Below, in pieces: positions 1-10,163 of a stretch of 64,000 nt of DNA (positions within the stretch are counted from its first letter, which is position 1; the number at the start of each line of letters is the position of its first letter). The position numbers and the translations under genes were made by a program. The notes beneath the pieces were generated by a model. That model was given only the letters and a program-made list of their open reading frames with translations. It was not told the origin of the DNA and made no database searches. The stretch comes from Proteus terrae subsp. cibarius (GTDB lineage: Bacteria; Pseudomonadota; Gammaproteobacteria; Enterobacterales; Enterobacteriaceae), in contig NZ_CP047349.1 of assembly GCF_011045835.1 (NCBI RefSeq), positions 3,658,001 through 3,722,000 of the forward strand. Reading direction: 5' to 3'.

Positions 1-571
1 CATATTCAGCAGATAATATAGAAGCAAAGTCCATTGCCATATCAGCAATAAAAGGGGCTTCTGAACGCGTTAAAACAAAACGAACGGTATGATCATCAAC
101 TTTCTCGATTTTCTCGATCATGTTGTTCATATCCATTCCTGAGAAGTATTCATAACTTCCACCAGACACTTTATGGTAAGGATGTTTTGGATCCATTTGA
201 CGCATAAACGTATACATCACGTCATCCGCATTAAATTCACGTGTTGGCTTAAAGGTTTTACTACTATGCCAATTCACGCCTTTACGCAAATGGAAGGTAT
301 ACACTTTGCCATCATCGCTCACATCCCAGCTTTCAGCTAAGCCTGGAATGATTTCTGTTGTACCTAGTTTAAACTCAACTAAACGGTCATAAATAGGTAC
401 TGAACTTGCGTCATAGGTTGTTCCAGAGGTAAATAACTGAGGGTTAAATCCTTCAGGTGAGCCTTCAGAGCAATACACCAATGTTTTCGCCTGCACACCA
501 GCAGAAACAGCTAATGCGAGTAATCCAATTGTCGCGGTCAAAATTCCTGTCTGTTTTTTGGAGCTTTTCAT
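1..571 (-). CDS. dppA: DppA, periplasmic dipeptide-binding protein (5' part only)
   Basis: Substrate-binding protein of the Dpp dipeptide ABC importer, which also serves haem and peptide chemotaxis in enterics. Only the N-terminal ~190 codons lie in the window; the gene runs off the left edge. The reverse strand reads a signal peptide of about 28 residues ending VQA, then [16 protein letters not shown], followed by sequence matching E. coli DppA almost residue for residue (for example [17 protein letters not shown] and [16 protein letters not shown]). Two ATGs lie back to back at 574 and 571; a GGAGAG ribosome site fits 571 best. A tRNA-Pro lies upstream on the same strand, as in E. coli, where proK precedes dppA. 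The identification is secure; the 3' end is not visible. Confidence 0.96.
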   Translation of the reverse strand, partial: MKSSKKQTGILTATIGLLALAVSAGVQAKTLVYCSEGSPEGFNPQLFTSGTTYDASSVPIYDRLVEFKLGTTEIIPGLAESWDVSDDGKVYTFHLRKGVNWHSSKTFKPTREFNADDVMYTFMRQMDPKHPYHKVSGGSYEYFSGMDMNNMIEKIEKVDDHTVRFVLTRSEAPFIADMAMDFASILSAEY

Positions 572-574
572 CAT

Positions 575-1400
575 TACTCTCCGAAATTGTTCTGTTGTGT
601 TTTGGTTTCCTGTTTAAAAACGGAATACCTTTTTATTTTGTCATTGTTCAATTAACCAACTGTACTCCCTTACGTCAATAAGGTGTTGGAAGGTAAAAAG
701 AACAAGTTATAAACACAAATGAAACGAATATCGAACAAACTCAGAATAAAAAAATAAGTCTTTGACTAATATCTAGTCAATAAAACCACACATTAAGAAA
801 TCCTTAAGTGAAATGACTATTTTAAAAAAAGCCATAATTTGTGATTAACCGCTTAAATATTGAACGAATATTTTGAAATGAAACAAAGAACTTGGTGCTT
901 TATTCTGTTATGGAAGAAAAATAGCCACCTTGCTAGAGGATCTCTGATTTTAGTTTTAATCAGGCAATAGAGTGAAAAATATCAATTTTTAGCTCTTAGC
1001 AAATCACTTAACTAGATAAGACCATGAAATTCAGTCTGTTATTAATGATTTTAATTCTTTCATAGTGAAAAATTTATATTATTTAAGCATTATCAGAAGT
1101 TCTATCGTCCATAAAAGTGGCGTTGGAAGAAAATTTACAGACTTCTTTAGGTTGTTTATTAAAAAATTTCTAAAATAATTTAATGCCTAAACGACTTTAT
1201 GGGCCAGCTAAATCCACTGCATTTTCAGCCAATATTTATCTTGACTTGGAAAATATTTCCACGGTTCTCTGTTTCTGAGTTGCATGGGAGTTTGGAATGT
1301 GTGGGAGAGATGAGGTAAAAGTAAGATGATCGAGAAAAAATACTTTTTATGGTGAAATCAAAAATAAGAGTGAGACATTTTTGATAAGGCTAAAACGACA
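575..1400. other. Long AT-rich dppA upstream region, no gene
   Basis: About 825 bp between the dppA start and the tRNA terminator with no convincing coding sequence on either strand. It presumably carries the dpp promoter and leader. One weak promoter candidate on the minus strand is TTGACG, 17 bp, TTAATT, ending near position 651. An inverted repeat at 762-780 could be a regulator site. Short reading frames here lack ribosome sites and recognisable protein features. Confidence 0.5.
762..780. repeat. Inverted repeat upstream of dppA
   Basis: TTGACTA and TAGTCAA form a 7-bp perfect inverted repeat around a 5-bp centre, about 190 bp upstream of the dppA start. It has the shape of a dimeric regulator site, but I cannot assign a regulator. 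Confidence 0.35.
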
Positions 1401-1425
1401 AAACCCCGCTTTTAAAGCGGGGTTT
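1401..1425 (-). terminator. Terminator of the tRNA-Pro gene
   Basis: A 12-bp perfect inverted repeat (AAACCCCGCTTT and its complement around one base) lies 7 bp past the CCA end of the tRNA on the minus strand. It is followed on that strand by a T-rich stretch, as in a rho-independent terminator. Confidence 0.85.
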
Positions 1426-1432
1426 CTTAATA

Positions 1433-1509
1433 TGGTCGGCGAGAGAGGATTCGAACCTCCGACCCACTGGTCCCAAACCAGTTGCGCTACCAGGCTGCGC
1501 TACTCGCCG
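1433..1509 (-). tRNA. tRNA-Pro(UGG)
   Basis: A 77-nt cloverleaf on the minus strand beginning CGGCGAGTAGCGCAGC and ending with an encoded CCA. The acceptor arm CGGCGAG pairs with CTCGCCG, the D-arm region is AGCGCAGCCTGGTAGCGC, and the T arm contains GGTTCGAATCC. The anticodon stem ACTGG/CCAGT encloses loop TTTGGGA, so the anticodon is UGG. The sequence resembles E. coli proM rather than proK, although its position upstream of dppA is that of proK. It has its own promoter and terminator, so it is probably a single-gene transcript. Confidence 0.97.
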
Positions 1510-1521
1510 AAAACGAGGTGC

Positions 1522-1550
1522 ATCTTACTGCCAGAAACTCACTCCGTCAA
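1522..1550 (-). promoter_or_regulatory. Promoter of tRNA-Pro
   Basis: On the minus strand, TTGACG (1550-1545) and TAAGAT (1527-1522) are separated by exactly 17 bp. A GC-rich discriminator (GCACCTCG) follows, typical of stringently controlled stable-RNA promoters. The tRNA starts 12 bp downstream of the -10 element. Confidence 0.8.
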
Positions 1551-1811
1551 TACTTTTTTAGTATCTCCTGACTGTTCGTATGGTTTTCAACCAAAATGGT
1601 TGATTTTTAACTTTTTTATCATAAAAAGAGGTGAGTTTTAGCGTCATTGTAACACACCTACTTACCTATCTATCTTCGTTTTACTATGGCTTTCTTTACG
1701 TTACCCATAAAACATGAAAAAAAATAACAAATTTATTCTCAATTATTATCGTCTAATTAGTGTGCTTTTTATATAATTCCCTTATGTCAAATAAGGTAGG
1801 TAGTTTAGAGA

Positions 1812-2117
1812 ATGAAACAATGTTGGTGGGGTGTCACATTACTTTTATTGTCAACCACACTTCCAGCTCAAGCATCTACAGCTCATGCTTGCCGAGTGTA
1901 CTTTAAAGAAGCGGATAGATTTATTCAGTACATTTCTCAAAGAGAAGATCTAAAACATAATATGCCGGAGATTAAGGCTAACTTCGAGCAAAGCAAAAAG
2001 CAGATAATGACAGCGCCTCTGACAGAACAAAAAGTAATATGTGATAAGGAAATGCAAGAGCTTAATAGTTTGAATAAAATGTTTGGACCTAAAGAAGAAA
2101 CGGTACTAAATAAATAA
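1812..2117 (+). CDS. Small secreted DUF5339-like protein
   Basis: A 101-residue protein with a clear signal peptide (charged start, LLLLSTTLPAQA hydrophobic core, likely cleavage after Ala21). The short mature region carries two cysteines (Cys27 in HACRVYF and one in VICDKEM) and is helical and charged. The pattern C..YF.EAD near the N-terminus, FEQSKKQI in the middle and a second Cys near the end fits the small periplasmic DUF5339 family as I remember it. Function is unknown. The gene stands alone, converges on yidQ and shares a hairpin with it. About 200 bp of AT-rich DNA precedes it. It is certainly exported; the family call is moderate. Confidence 0.7.
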   Translation: MKQCWWGVTLLLLSTTLPAQASTAHACRVYFKEADRFIQYISQREDLKHNMPEIKANFEQSKKQIMTAPLTEQKVICDKEMQELNSLNKMFGPKEETVLNK

Positions 2118-2130
2118 TCAAACAAACAGA

Positions 2131-2171
2131 TAATGACTAAATATAATTACTTATTTATTATTTAGTCATTA
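2131..2171. terminator. Bidirectional terminator between convergent genes
   Basis: TAATGACTAAATA (2131-2143) and its exact complement (2159-2171) form a 13-bp stem with a 15-nt loop, midway between two convergent genes. A/T-rich flanks on both sides suit termination in both directions. Confidence 0.65.
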
Positions 2172-2179
2172 ATTTGATA

Positions 2180-2515
2180 TTAATTCTTATTTTCATGATT
2201 ATTATTCGCCGTTGTACTTTCCAATCTTTTTATGCGTTCTTTAGGGGAATTATCACTTTTATCATCACCCTGAGTATAATAATCGTAAGGTAATAATAAA
2301 GTATCTAATACGGCACTAAAAGGGAGATCGAGAATAACTAATGGTTTCATTGCCCATCCGGTTTCATCATCTTTTAGCATTGTCATGTTATTTTTTGTCC
2401 CTGAATAAAATTCTTTATTCGGGCCTGCGTGGGTCATAACGCTTGAGCAACCTGTCAGTAATGTCGTCAAAAATGTGACTAATGCTAAATTTTTACTTGT
2501 CATTCTGAATATCAT
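2180..2515 (-). CDS. yidQ: YidQ family outer-membrane lipoprotein
   Basis: 111 residues with a lipobox LTGC (Cys23, or Cys19 if translation starts at Met5). Ser at +2 predicts outer-membrane sorting. The mature part contains SSVMTHAG, a GT near YSGT, then DDETGWAMKPLVILDLPFSAVLDTLLLPYD, which aligns with E. coli YidQ (YceK/YidQ family, formerly DUF1375). Function is unknown. In E. coli yidQ lies in the yidE-ibpBA-yidQ-yidR neighbourhood; here yidE is divergent next door and yidR is about 9 kb away, with no ibpAB between. The last ~30 residues are polar and low in complexity. Confidence 0.9.
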   Translation of the reverse strand: MIFRMTSKNLALVTFLTTLLTGCSSVMTHAGPNKEFYSGTKNNMTMLKDDETGWAMKPLVILDLPFSAVLDTLLLPYDYYTQGDDKSDNSPKERIKRLESTTANNNHENKN

Positions 2516-2907
2516 AGGGCACCTATAAAACGAGATCCGTAGTCAACGCTTTTTATCATATAGTTAAACCTGTTTTCTCTTACAGGACAAGAGAAAGATG
2601 ATATAAAAAAGCTTAATTTTTTAGTCATTAAATAAATAAGCCTAGCGTGAGAATGTTTCAATTTACCTAATAAAAAAAAACATAATAATATTATTAATTA
2701 TTATGTTTCGAAGATATTAAAATTCAACCTTCATTATTTTAAATAAACACTTTAACTCTATATTTATCTTTCTTGTTTTTTTGATCTCTATATATGTTGA
2801 ATCTGTGCGATAAGACACAGCGACTTTCATGGTTCTTTGCCAAAATAGGTTTATCGTTTTAGCTCAAATTTTCTCATTTTTATTTTTTTGGGTACAGGAT
2901 CTTTTTT
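2516..2907. promoter_or_regulatory. Divergent yidQ/yidE intergenic region
   Basis: 392 bp, very AT-rich, with no gene seen. It must hold the promoters of both divergent genes, but I could not pick out a convincing -35/-10 pair or operator. Confidence 0.4.
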
Positions 2908-4566
2908 ATGAGTGATATTGCATTAACAATGGTGATGTTGTCATTAGCAGGCGCTCTAGGTCTTTGGATTGGCAATATCAAAATCTATCGAGTTAGCCTA
3001 GGAATAGGTGGCGTTCTTTTTGGTGGAATTATTATTGGTCATTTTGCTCAGCACTATAACTTTTCGCTGAATGCACAAACCCTTCATTTTATTCAAGAAT
3101 TTGGACTTATTCTTTTCGTTTATACCATTGGTATCCAAGTCGGCCCTGGTTTTTTCTCCTCACTGCGTGTTTCAGGCTTAAAACTAAACGCCTTCGCCAT
3201 CTTAATTATTCTTCTGGGCTCAGTCATAACCGCTTCTATTTATCGTCTATTTGACGTTCCTTTACCTATTATTTTGGGTGTTTTTTCTGGTGCTGTCACC
3301 AACACCCCTTCTTTAGGTGCTGGGCAACAAATACTGACTGATCTGCATGTTGATCCGGCTTCTGTGGGGCAAATGGGGATGGGCTATGCCATGGCTTATC
3401 CTATGGGTATCTGTGGCATTCTGCTAGTTATGTGGCTTATTCGTGTGTTTTTTAAAATCAACATTGATGAAGAAGCAAAAGCCTTTAGTAACCAACAACA
3501 CAGTACTAAAGATGCCCTACATACCATTAATATTGCGATTAAAAATCCCAATTTAGATGGCTTATTAATGCAAGATATTCCTCTGCTCAATGAAGATGCC
3601 ATCGTCTGCTCCCGCTTAAAGCGTGGAGATAACATTATGGTACCTATGCCTTCAACGATTATTCAGTTAGGGGATTTACTGCATATTGTGGGTTCAAAAG
3701 AAGACCTCAATAAAGTACGTCTAGTACTTGGCGAGGAGGTCGATGCTTCACTTTCAACATCAACAAATTTACTTCAATCAGTACGAGTCGTCGTAACGAA
3801 TGATTCTGTGCTCAGTAAACGTTTAAAAGATCTGGATCTTAAAAGAAAATACGATGTTGTAGTGACGCGATTGAACCGCGCGGGTATTGAACTTATTCCG
3901 AGCAATAATAGTATGTTGCAATTTGGGGATATTCTTAATGTTGTTGGACGCCCTGAATCTATTGAAGCCATTACAGTCCTGTTAGGTAACGCTCGCCAGA
4001 AATTAGAACAAGTCCAAATGCTTCCTGTCTTTATTGGCATAGGCTTAGGGGTTTTACTTGGCTCTATTCCTATTTTTATTCCCGGTATTCCTGTGGCACT
4101 TAAATTAGGTTTAGCTGGTGGTCCTCTTGTTGTTGCCTTAATTTTAGGGCGTATTGGTACATTTGGTAAGCTCTATTGGTTTATGCCTCCAAGTGCAAAC
4201 TTGGCATTGCGAGAGTTGGGAATTGTCATGTTTCTTGCCGTGGTAGGGTTAAACTCCGGTGGTGAATTTGTCGAAACTTTAATTTATGGTCAAGGCTTGA
4301 GTTGGATTGGTTATGGTATTTTGATTACATTATTACCGTTATTGATTGTCGGTGTGATTGCCAGAATCTGCTTTAAGCTTAATTATTTAAGTCTCTGCGG
4401 GATGTTGGCAGGTTCAATGACCGATCCTCCTGCATTAGCCTTCGCAAACTCAATTCATAGCTCAAGTGGGGCTGCTGCGCTTTCCTATGCCACAGTTTAC
4501 CCTTTAGCAATGTTTTTACGAATCATAACACCACAATTAATGGCACTTATTATATGGACTTTGTAG
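2908..4566 (+). CDS. yidE: YidE, AspT/YidE-type membrane transporter
   Basis: A 552-residue inner-membrane protein (E. coli YidE is 553) of the AspT/YidE/YbjL family, which includes the aspartate:alanine exchanger AspT; the YidE substrate is not established. An N-terminal membrane half (about residues 1-185) has [18 protein letters not shown]. Two cytoplasmic TrkA-C/RCK_C-type domains follow (about 205-290 and 290-375, with [12 protein letters not shown] and [14 protein letters not shown]). A second membrane half (about 375-552) has [17 protein letters not shown] and [17 protein letters not shown]. The two halves show the expected internal repeat. It is monocistronic and faces away from yidQ. 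Confidence 0.95.
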   Translation: MSDIALTMVMLSLAGALGLWIGNIKIYRVSLGIGGVLFGGIIIGHFAQHYNFSLNAQTLHFIQEFGLILFVYTIGIQVGPGFFSSLRVSGLKLNAFAILIILLGSVITASIYRLFDVPLPIILGVFSGAVTNTPSLGAGQQILTDLHVDPASVGQMGMGYAMAYPMGICGILLVMWLIRVFFKINIDEEAKAFSNQQHSTKDALHTINIAIKNPNLDGLLMQDIPLLNEDAIVCSRLKRGDNIMVPMPSTIIQLGDLLHIVGSKEDLNKVRLVLGEEVDASLSTSTNLLQSVRVVVTNDSVLSKRLKDLDLKRKYDVVVTRLNRAGIELIPSNNSMLQFGDILNVVGRPESIEAITVLLGNARQKLEQVQMLPVFIGIGLGVLLGSIPIFIPGIPVALKLGLAGGPLVVALILGRIGTFGKLYWFMPPSANLALRELGIVMFLAVVGLNSGGEFVETLIYGQGLSWIGYGILITLLPLLIVGVIARICFKLNYLSLCGMLAGSMTDPPALAFANSIHSSSGAAALSYATVYPLAMFLRIITPQLMALIIWTL

Positions 4567-4800
4567 TAAAAATAATAAATATATTAAATAGTTGAACCAA
4601 ATTTGTTATCAAAATCCACATTTGGCTTAGCAGAGGGATAATTAAGGCAATGAATGGCTCTTATTTAAGCCATAGATTTTATAAATGTCTGTTTTAATAG
4701 TTCTCGTGCTAAGAAATTTAGATTGAGACGGATTGCTAAATTTTTAGTGATCAATTTCTTTCCGTCAAACTTATGCTCAAAAGTCCTCGTTATTGTCTTT

Positions 4801-4830
4801 GCCCCTTCTTCTCGCTGAAGGGGCATTTTT
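4801..4830. terminator. Terminator between yidE and avtA
   Basis: GCCCCTTC (4801-4808) pairs with GAAGGGGC (4817-4824) and is followed by ATTTTTAT on the plus strand. It sits 8 bp past the avtA stop, so it probably serves avtA from the other side too. Confidence 0.8.
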
Positions 4831-4831
4831 A

Positions 4832-6091
4832 TTAGATATTCACTGGCTGATAGATGTTCTCGATTTCTTCAGCCAGAATTTTTATTCCTTTCTCAATCAA
4901 TTTAGGCTCAGGTACGTAATTCATCCGCATACATTGATGAGCGTGATCCCATGAATCTTCTAATCCCGGAAAGAAGTAATGTCCCGGCACCATTAATACA
5001 CCACGTTTTTTCAAACGACGGTAAAGCTCTTCACAAGAAACCGGTAAATCTTTAAACCAAAGCCATAAAAAGATCGCACCTTCCGGCTTATGAATAAGAC
5101 AACGTTCCTCAGGTAAGTAGCGACGTATAATATTAATAGTTTCAAGTACTCGTTGATGATAGAAGGGCCCTATCACATCTTGAGATAACCGCATTAAATC
5201 ATCGCGTTTTAGCATTTCTAATGCCATTGCAGGTCCAATTCCACCGGGTGCAAGACTAATAATGCCGTTAACATTTGTAATGGCTGAAATCAGCTCTTCA
5301 TTGGCGATAATAATGCCACAACGTGCACCCGGTAAGCCTAACTTGGACAGGCTCATACAAAGGATAGTGTTGTCATTCCAACGAGGTGTTGCTTGAGTGA
5401 AAATAATACCCGGAAAAGGCACGCCATAAGCGTTATCTATAATCAGAGGGATATTGTGCCGTTTAGCCAAAGCCTCTAGCTTTTCAACTTCATCATCAGT
5501 AATTACATTACCCGTTGGATTAGTTGGTCTAGAAACACAAATAGCGGCAATGTCATCACCAATTTCAAGATGAGCAAAATCAACATGATATTTAAATTGC
5601 CCATTCGGCAACATTTCTATTGTTGGTTTATTCGCAACAAACAGATCTTCTTCTAGTCCAGAATCAGTATAACCAATATATTCAGGGGCAATTGGGAAAA
5701 GAATTTTACGTTTCTTCCCATCTTTGGTTGTGCCACCTAATAAATTAAATAGATAGAAAAAAGCACTTTGGCTACCATTAGTTAGCGCAATATTTTTTGC
5801 CGAAATGTTCCAGCCTAGCTTATGTTTTAAACATGCCGCCAACGCTTGTAACATGGTATCTTTGCCTTGCGGGCCATCATAATTACAAACCGCATCACTT
5901 AATGAGCCATTTTCGGTCATCTCTTTAAGTAATTGGCGAAAATAGTTATCCATTTCAGGAATATGGGCAGGATTCCCACCACCTAGCATCACAGCACCGG
6001 GTGTACGTATTCCTTCATTTAAGTCTTGCATCAAGCGAGCAATGCCTGAGTGCTGAGCAAACTTTTGCCCAAATTGTGATAATTGAGTCAT
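4832..6091 (-). CDS. avtA: Valine-pyruvate aminotransferase AvtA
   Basis: A PLP-dependent class I/II aminotransferase making alanine and 2-ketoisovalerate from valine and pyruvate (transaminase C). It has 419 residues against 417 in E. coli. Visible features are the N-terminal GGGNPAHIP, the cofactor-region NGSQSAFFYLFNLLGG, SRPTNPTGN and IIDNAYG, and the Schiff-base lysine in SLSK (about Lys250), followed by GLPGARCGI. The gene is a single unit facing tag upstream and ending at a shared terminator. No attenuator was seen. Confidence 0.96.
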   Translation of the reverse strand: MTQLSQFGQKFAQHSGIARLMQDLNEGIRTPGAVMLGGGNPAHIPEMDNYFRQLLKEMTENGSLSDAVCNYDGPQGKDTMLQALAACLKHKLGWNISAKNIALTNGSQSAFFYLFNLLGGTTKDGKKRKILFPIAPEYIGYTDSGLEEDLFVANKPTIEMLPNGQFKYHVDFAHLEIGDDIAAICVSRPTNPTGNVITDDEVEKLEALAKRHNIPLIIDNAYGVPFPGIIFTQATPRWNDNTILCMSLSKLGLPGARCGIIIANEELISAITNVNGIISLAPGGIGPAMALEMLKRDDLMRLSQDVIGPFYHQRVLETINIIRRYLPEERCLIHKPEGAIFLWLWFKDLPVSCEELYRRLKKRGVLMVPGHYFFPGLEDSWDHAHQCMRMNYVPEPKLIEKGIKILAEEIENIYQPVNI

Positions 6092-6261
6092 CTTTGCAGG
6101 TATCTTCTATGTTGCTTTCTCGTTAAGAAATACCATACCGCGAGCTTTAACCTGCATCAATAGTTATAATCGAAATGATAGAGTAGTAATATTAATATGA
6201 TTTTAAATATTGAAATATAAAGCCAATAACACTCTACATTAAAGATAACTCAACTCATATT

Positions 6262-6846
6262 TTACTTTTTATTGGCGTTTTCACTCTCTTCTTGGCGACA
6301 AAAACAAGAGAGAATATGGTCATTAACCATGCCAACAGCTTGCATAAAAGCGTAGCAAGTTGTTGTACCAACAAATTTAAAGCCTTTTTTCTTTAACATT
6401 TTTGCCATTTTATCCGAGATTTCAGTGGACGCGGGCACTTGAGAAATATTAATCCACTGATTAATAATGGGTTTATTATCAACAAATTGCCAAATAAACT
6501 GACTGAAATCTTCGCCTTGTTCTTCCATTGCCATAAAAATACGGGCGTTATTAATAATGGCGTTAATTTTTCCTTGATGACGAATAATTGCGGGATCTTG
6601 CAATAAAGCTTCAACATCCTTATCTGTCATTTTGGCAATTTTTTCGGGTGAAAAATTAAAAAAACAGCGACGATAACCTTCTCTTTTCTTAAGTACGGTA
6701 TACCAAGATAACCCAGCTTGTTGACCTTCAAGACAAATCATTTCAAAAAGCTTATATTTATCTCGTTCAGGTTTACCCCATTCATCATCATGATATGCCA
6801 AATATTCAGGATCATTAGTTACCCAATCGCAACGCTGTTTATTCAT
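6262..6846 (-). CDS. tag: DNA-3-methyladenine glycosylase I
   Basis: Excises 3-methyladenine from DNA as a constitutive base-excision repair enzyme. The ATG at 6846 (MNKQRCDW) has an AAGGA ribosome site 9 nt upstream and gives 194 residues; a longer frame exists only from a TTG at 6867. The structural zinc ligands are visible: Cys6, His19 (AYHDDEWG), and a His and Cys in VNDHILSCFC. The active-site segment FEMICLEGQQAGLSW carries the catalytic Glu. KKKGFKFVGTTTCYAFMQAVG matches E. coli Tag. As in E. coli it lies between the dpp/proline tRNA locus and glyQS. Confidence 0.96.
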   Translation of the reverse strand: MNKQRCDWVTNDPEYLAYHDDEWGKPERDKYKLFEMICLEGQQAGLSWYTVLKKREGYRRCFFNFSPEKIAKMTDKDVEALLQDPAIIRHQGKINAIINNARIFMAMEEQGEDFSQFIWQFVDNKPIINQWINISQVPASTEISDKMAKMLKKKGFKFVGTTTCYAFMQAVGMVNDHILSCFCRQEESENANKK

Positions 6847-7084
6847 TTTCTCATTCCTTGTTACCAATAACTTGTAATATCACCATTTTATATACTGTAT
6901 AAATATACATGTAAATGGGTGAAAAAAAATTCAATCTAATTCTTTGAGCATAGTCATAAAGTCAATTAAGGGATTATTTTTTTGATCGAGGGAAAATTGC
7001 CCGCATTCCTTGCTGTATATCTTTCGTCTAGAAGGTATACTGAAACCTTTCTTTTTATTCTATGTATCGCCATGCGGATATAAC

Positions 7085-7990
7085 ATGCAAAAGTTTGATA
7101 CCAAAACCTTTCAAGGTCTTATCCTGACACTACAGGATTACTGGGCTCGCCAGGGCTGTACCATTGTCCAACCATTAGATATGGAAGTGGGTGCAGGCAC
7201 ATCACACCCAATGACTTGTTTACGTGCATTAGGCCCAGAGCCTATCGCTGCGGCTTATGTACAGCCTTCTCGTCGTCCAACAGACGGACGTTATGGTGAA
7301 AACCCTAACCGTTTACAGCACTATTACCAATTCCAAGTTATCATTAAGCCATCACCTGATAATATTCAGGAACTTTATCTTGGCTCATTAAGAGAATTAG
7401 GTTTAGACCCAACAATTCATGATATTCGTTTTGTGGAAGATAACTGGGAAAACCCAACTTTAGGAGCTTGGGGCTTAGGCTGGGAAGTTTGGCTCAACGG
7501 CATGGAAGTGACGCAATTTACCTATTTCCAACAAGTAGGTGGATTAGAGTGCAAACCTGTTACGGGTGAAATCACTTACGGCTTAGAACGTCTTGCCATG
7601 TATATTCAAGGTGTTGATAGCGTTTATGACTTAGTTTGGTGTGATGGTCCATTAGGTAAAACCACTTATGGCGATATCTATCATCAAAACGAAGTTGAGC
7701 AATCAACCTATAACTTTGAATACGCCGACGTAGACTTCCTCTTCTCTTGCTTTGAACAATATGAAAAAGAAGCTCGTGAGTTGTTAGAGTTAGAAAAACC
7801 TCTGCCTTTACCTGCCTATGAACGTATTTTAAAAGCAGGACACACCTTTAACTTATTGGATGCACGTAAAGCTATCTCTGTGACAGAGCGCCAGCGTTAT
7901 ATTTTACGTATCCGTACTTTAACCAAAGCGGTTGCTGAAGCATATTATGCTTCTCGTGAAGCGCTTGGTTTCCCTATGTGTAAAAAGTAA
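7085..7990 (+). CDS. glyQ: Glycyl-tRNA synthetase alpha subunit
   Basis: Catalytic subunit of the bacterial alpha2beta2 glycyl-tRNA synthetase. It begins [14 protein letters not shown] at 7085 and has 301 residues (E. coli 303); the 75 bp of open frame upstream does not match the family. The class II core is nearly identical to E. coli ([66 protein letters not shown]). glyS follows after 9 bp, so the subunits are co-translated. Confidence 0.98.
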   Translation: MQKFDTKTFQGLILTLQDYWARQGCTIVQPLDMEVGAGTSHPMTCLRALGPEPIAAAYVQPSRRPTDGRYGENPNRLQHYYQFQVIIKPSPDNIQELYLGSLRELGLDPTIHDIRFVEDNWENPTLGAWGLGWEVWLNGMEVTQFTYFQQVGGLECKPVTGEITYGLERLAMYIQGVDSVYDLVWCDGPLGKTTYGDIYHQNEVEQSTYNFEYADVDFLFSCFEQYEKEARELLELEKPLPLPAYERILKAGHTFNLLDARKAISVTERQRYILRIRTLTKAVAEAYYASREALGFPMCKK

Positions 7991-7999
7991 GAGGCTATC

Positions 8000-10072
8000 A
8001 TGACAACTGAGACTTTCCTCGTGGAAATCGGCACAGAAGAATTACCGCCGAAAGCGCTTCGTTCTTTAGCCGAATCTTTTGCTGCTAATTTTACTGCTGA
8101 ACTGGATAACGCAAATATCACTCATGGTGATGTATCTTGGTTTGCAGCTCCTCGCCGTTTAGCTATTAAAGTAGCTAATATGGCGAAATCACAAGCAGAT
8201 AGAACCATTGAAAAACGTGGTCCTGCAATTGCTCAAGCATTTGACGCTGACGGTAAACCAACAAAAGCAGCTGAAGGTTGGGCAAGAGGTAATGGCATTA
8301 CTGTTGACCAAGCAGAGCGTTTATCAACAGATAAAGGTGAATGGTTATTTTATCGTGCAGAAGTAAAAGGTGAAGCTGTTAACCAATTACTGATTGGCAT
8401 GGTAAGCAATGCATTATCAAAATTACCAATTCCAAAATTAATGCGCTGGGGCGATAAAGACACTCACTTTGTACGCCCTGTTCATACCGTCACCTTATTA
8501 TTAGGTGATACCGTTATTGATGGTGAAATTTTAGGTATCCAAAGCGATCGCATTATTCGTGGCCACCGTTTTATGGGTGAAGCTGAATTCACTATTGATA
8601 ATGCAGACCAGTATCCTGAAATTCTTTATGAGCGCGGAAAAGTTATCGCTGATTACGAAACGCGTAAATCAATTATTCTTCATGATGCCCGTCTTGCTGC
8701 TGAAAAACTTGGCGGTATCGCAGATTTAAGCGATAGCTTAGTCGAAGAAGTCACTTCATTAGTTGAATGGCCAGTTGTGTTAACAGCAAAATTTGAGGAA
8801 AAATTCCTTGAAGTTCCTGCTGAAGCGCTAGTTTATACGATGAAAGGTGACCAAAAATATTTCCCTGTTTATGACAAGCAAGGCAAATTATTACCTAACT
8901 TTATTTTCGTCACTAATATTGAATCTTCTGATCCACAACAGATCATTAGTGGTAACGAAAAAGTAGTGCGTCCTCGTTTAGCGGATGCTGAGTTCTTCTT
9001 CAAAACTGACCGTAAACAACGTTTAGAAGATAACTTACCACGCCTTGAAACCGTATTATTCCAGAAAGATTTAGGTACACTGCGTGATAAAACAGACCGT
9101 ATTCAAGCATTAGCTGGCTTTATTGCTGGCAAAATGGGTGCTGATGTTAATAAAGCAACCCGTGCAGGTTTACTGTCAAAATGTGACTTAATGACCAATA
9201 TGGTGTTCGAATTCACAGATACCCAAGGTGTTATGGGTATGCATTATGCTCGTCATGATGGTGAAGCCGAAGAAGTCGCGGTTGCATTGAAAGAACAATA
9301 TCAGCCTCGTTTCGCGGGTGATGAATTACCTTCTAATCCTGTTGCTAGCGCTCTCGCTATTGCAGAGAAGATGGATACACTTGCAGGTATTTTCGGTATT
9401 GGTCAACATCCTAAAGGCGATAAAGACCCATTTGCTCTACGTCGTGCATCTCTGGGTGTTTTACGTATTATCGTTGAGCAAGATTTACCATTAGATATTG
9501 AAGAGCTGACACAAGAAGCGGTTCGCCTTTACGGTGACAAACTGACTAATAAAAATGTGGTCAGTGATGTGGTTGAGTTTATGTTAGGTCGTTTCCGTTC
9601 TTGGTATCAAGAACTGGGTTATAGCATTGATACTATTCAAGCTGTATTAGCACGTCGCCCAACACAGCCTGCTGACTTCAATGCTCGCGTTAAAGCAGTA
9701 ACTTACTTCCGTACATTAGACGAGGCCTCTGCATTAGCAGAAGCTAATAAACGTGTTTCTAACATCTTAGCTAAATCCGCTGATGTAAAACTGAATGACA
9801 CCGTTTTAGCTTCCGTCTTAAAAGCCCCAGAAGAAGTTCAACTAGCAGCTAATCTTTCTGTATTACAAGATAAATTGGCACCATTATTTGCAGAGCGCAA
9901 ATACCAAGAAGCATTAGTTGAACTGGCCTCATTACGTGATGTGGTCAATAACTTCTTTGACAAAGTCATGGTAATGGATGAAGACGAAGCTGTTCGTATC
10001 AACCGTTTAACCATGTTAAGTCAATTGCGTGAACTATTCTTAAAAGTCGCGGATATTTCTGTTTTACAATAA
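8000..10072 (+). CDS. glyS: Glycyl-tRNA synthetase beta subunit
   Basis: The tRNA-recognition and editing-type subunit partnering GlyQ, 690 residues (E. coli 689). It starts [24 protein letters not shown], the family signature, and keeps [24 protein letters not shown] and the central HD-like region ([16 protein letters not shown], then [24 protein letters not shown]). The C-terminal anticodon-binding region ends [31 protein letters not shown]. It is the last gene of the glyQS operon; the terminator at 10094-10127 follows 21 bp after the stop. Confidence 0.98.
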   Translation: MTTETFLVEIGTEELPPKALRSLAESFAANFTAELDNANITHGDVSWFAAPRRLAIKVANMAKSQADRTIEKRGPAIAQAFDADGKPTKAAEGWARGNGITVDQAERLSTDKGEWLFYRAEVKGEAVNQLLIGMVSNALSKLPIPKLMRWGDKDTHFVRPVHTVTLLLGDTVIDGEILGIQSDRIIRGHRFMGEAEFTIDNADQYPEILYERGKVIADYETRKSIILHDARLAAEKLGGIADLSDSLVEEVTSLVEWPVVLTAKFEEKFLEVPAEALVYTMKGDQKYFPVYDKQGKLLPNFIFVTNIESSDPQQIISGNEKVVRPRLADAEFFFKTDRKQRLEDNLPRLETVLFQKDLGTLRDKTDRIQALAGFIAGKMGADVNKATRAGLLSKCDLMTNMVFEFTDTQGVMGMHYARHDGEAEEVAVALKEQYQPRFAGDELPSNPVASALAIAEKMDTLAGIFGIGQHPKGDKDPFALRRASLGVLRIIVEQDLPLDIEELTQEAVRLYGDKLTNKNVVSDVVEFMLGRFRSWYQELGYSIDTIQAVLARRPTQPADFNARVKAVTYFRTLDEASALAEANKRVSNILAKSADVKLNDTVLASVLKAPEEVQLAANLSVLQDKLAPLFAERKYQEALVELASLRDVVNNFFDKVMVMDEDEAVRINRLTMLSQLRELFLKVADISVLQ

Positions 10073-10093
10073 GTTGTAAACTACAGAAAACAG

Positions 10094-10127
10094 AAACCGG
10101 CATTGTGAAAGCAACGCCGGTTTTTTT
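10094..10127 (+). terminator. glyS terminator, copy 1 of a duplicated 31-bp block
   Basis: AAACCGGC and GCCGGTTT form the stem with an inner TTG/CAA pairing, followed by seven T. It terminates glyQS. The same 31 bp recur exactly at 10955-10985, after the toxin-antitoxin operon. Confidence 0.9.
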
Positions 10128-10163
10128 ATTCATTTTTAATAGGATTGACATAAAAAAGATTTA

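Noticed and set aside
457..681. Plus-strand reading frame of 74 codons
   Set aside because: It overlaps the dppA start and upstream region on the opposite strand and resembles no protein.
1381..1641. Plus-strand reading frame of 86 codons
   Set aside because: It runs antisense through the tRNA-Pro and its terminator (the peptide [10 protein letters not shown] is the usual translation of a tRNA complement), has no ribosome site and no family.
3774..4040. Minus-strand reading frame inside yidE (and many similar antisense frames inside other genes)
   Set aside because: It lies wholly opposite a strongly conserved gene, with no ribosome site and no recognisable protein.
7010..7084. N-terminal extension of GlyQ
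   Set aside because: GlyQ homologues begin at MQKFDT; the extra codons are hydrophobic leader sequence with no match.
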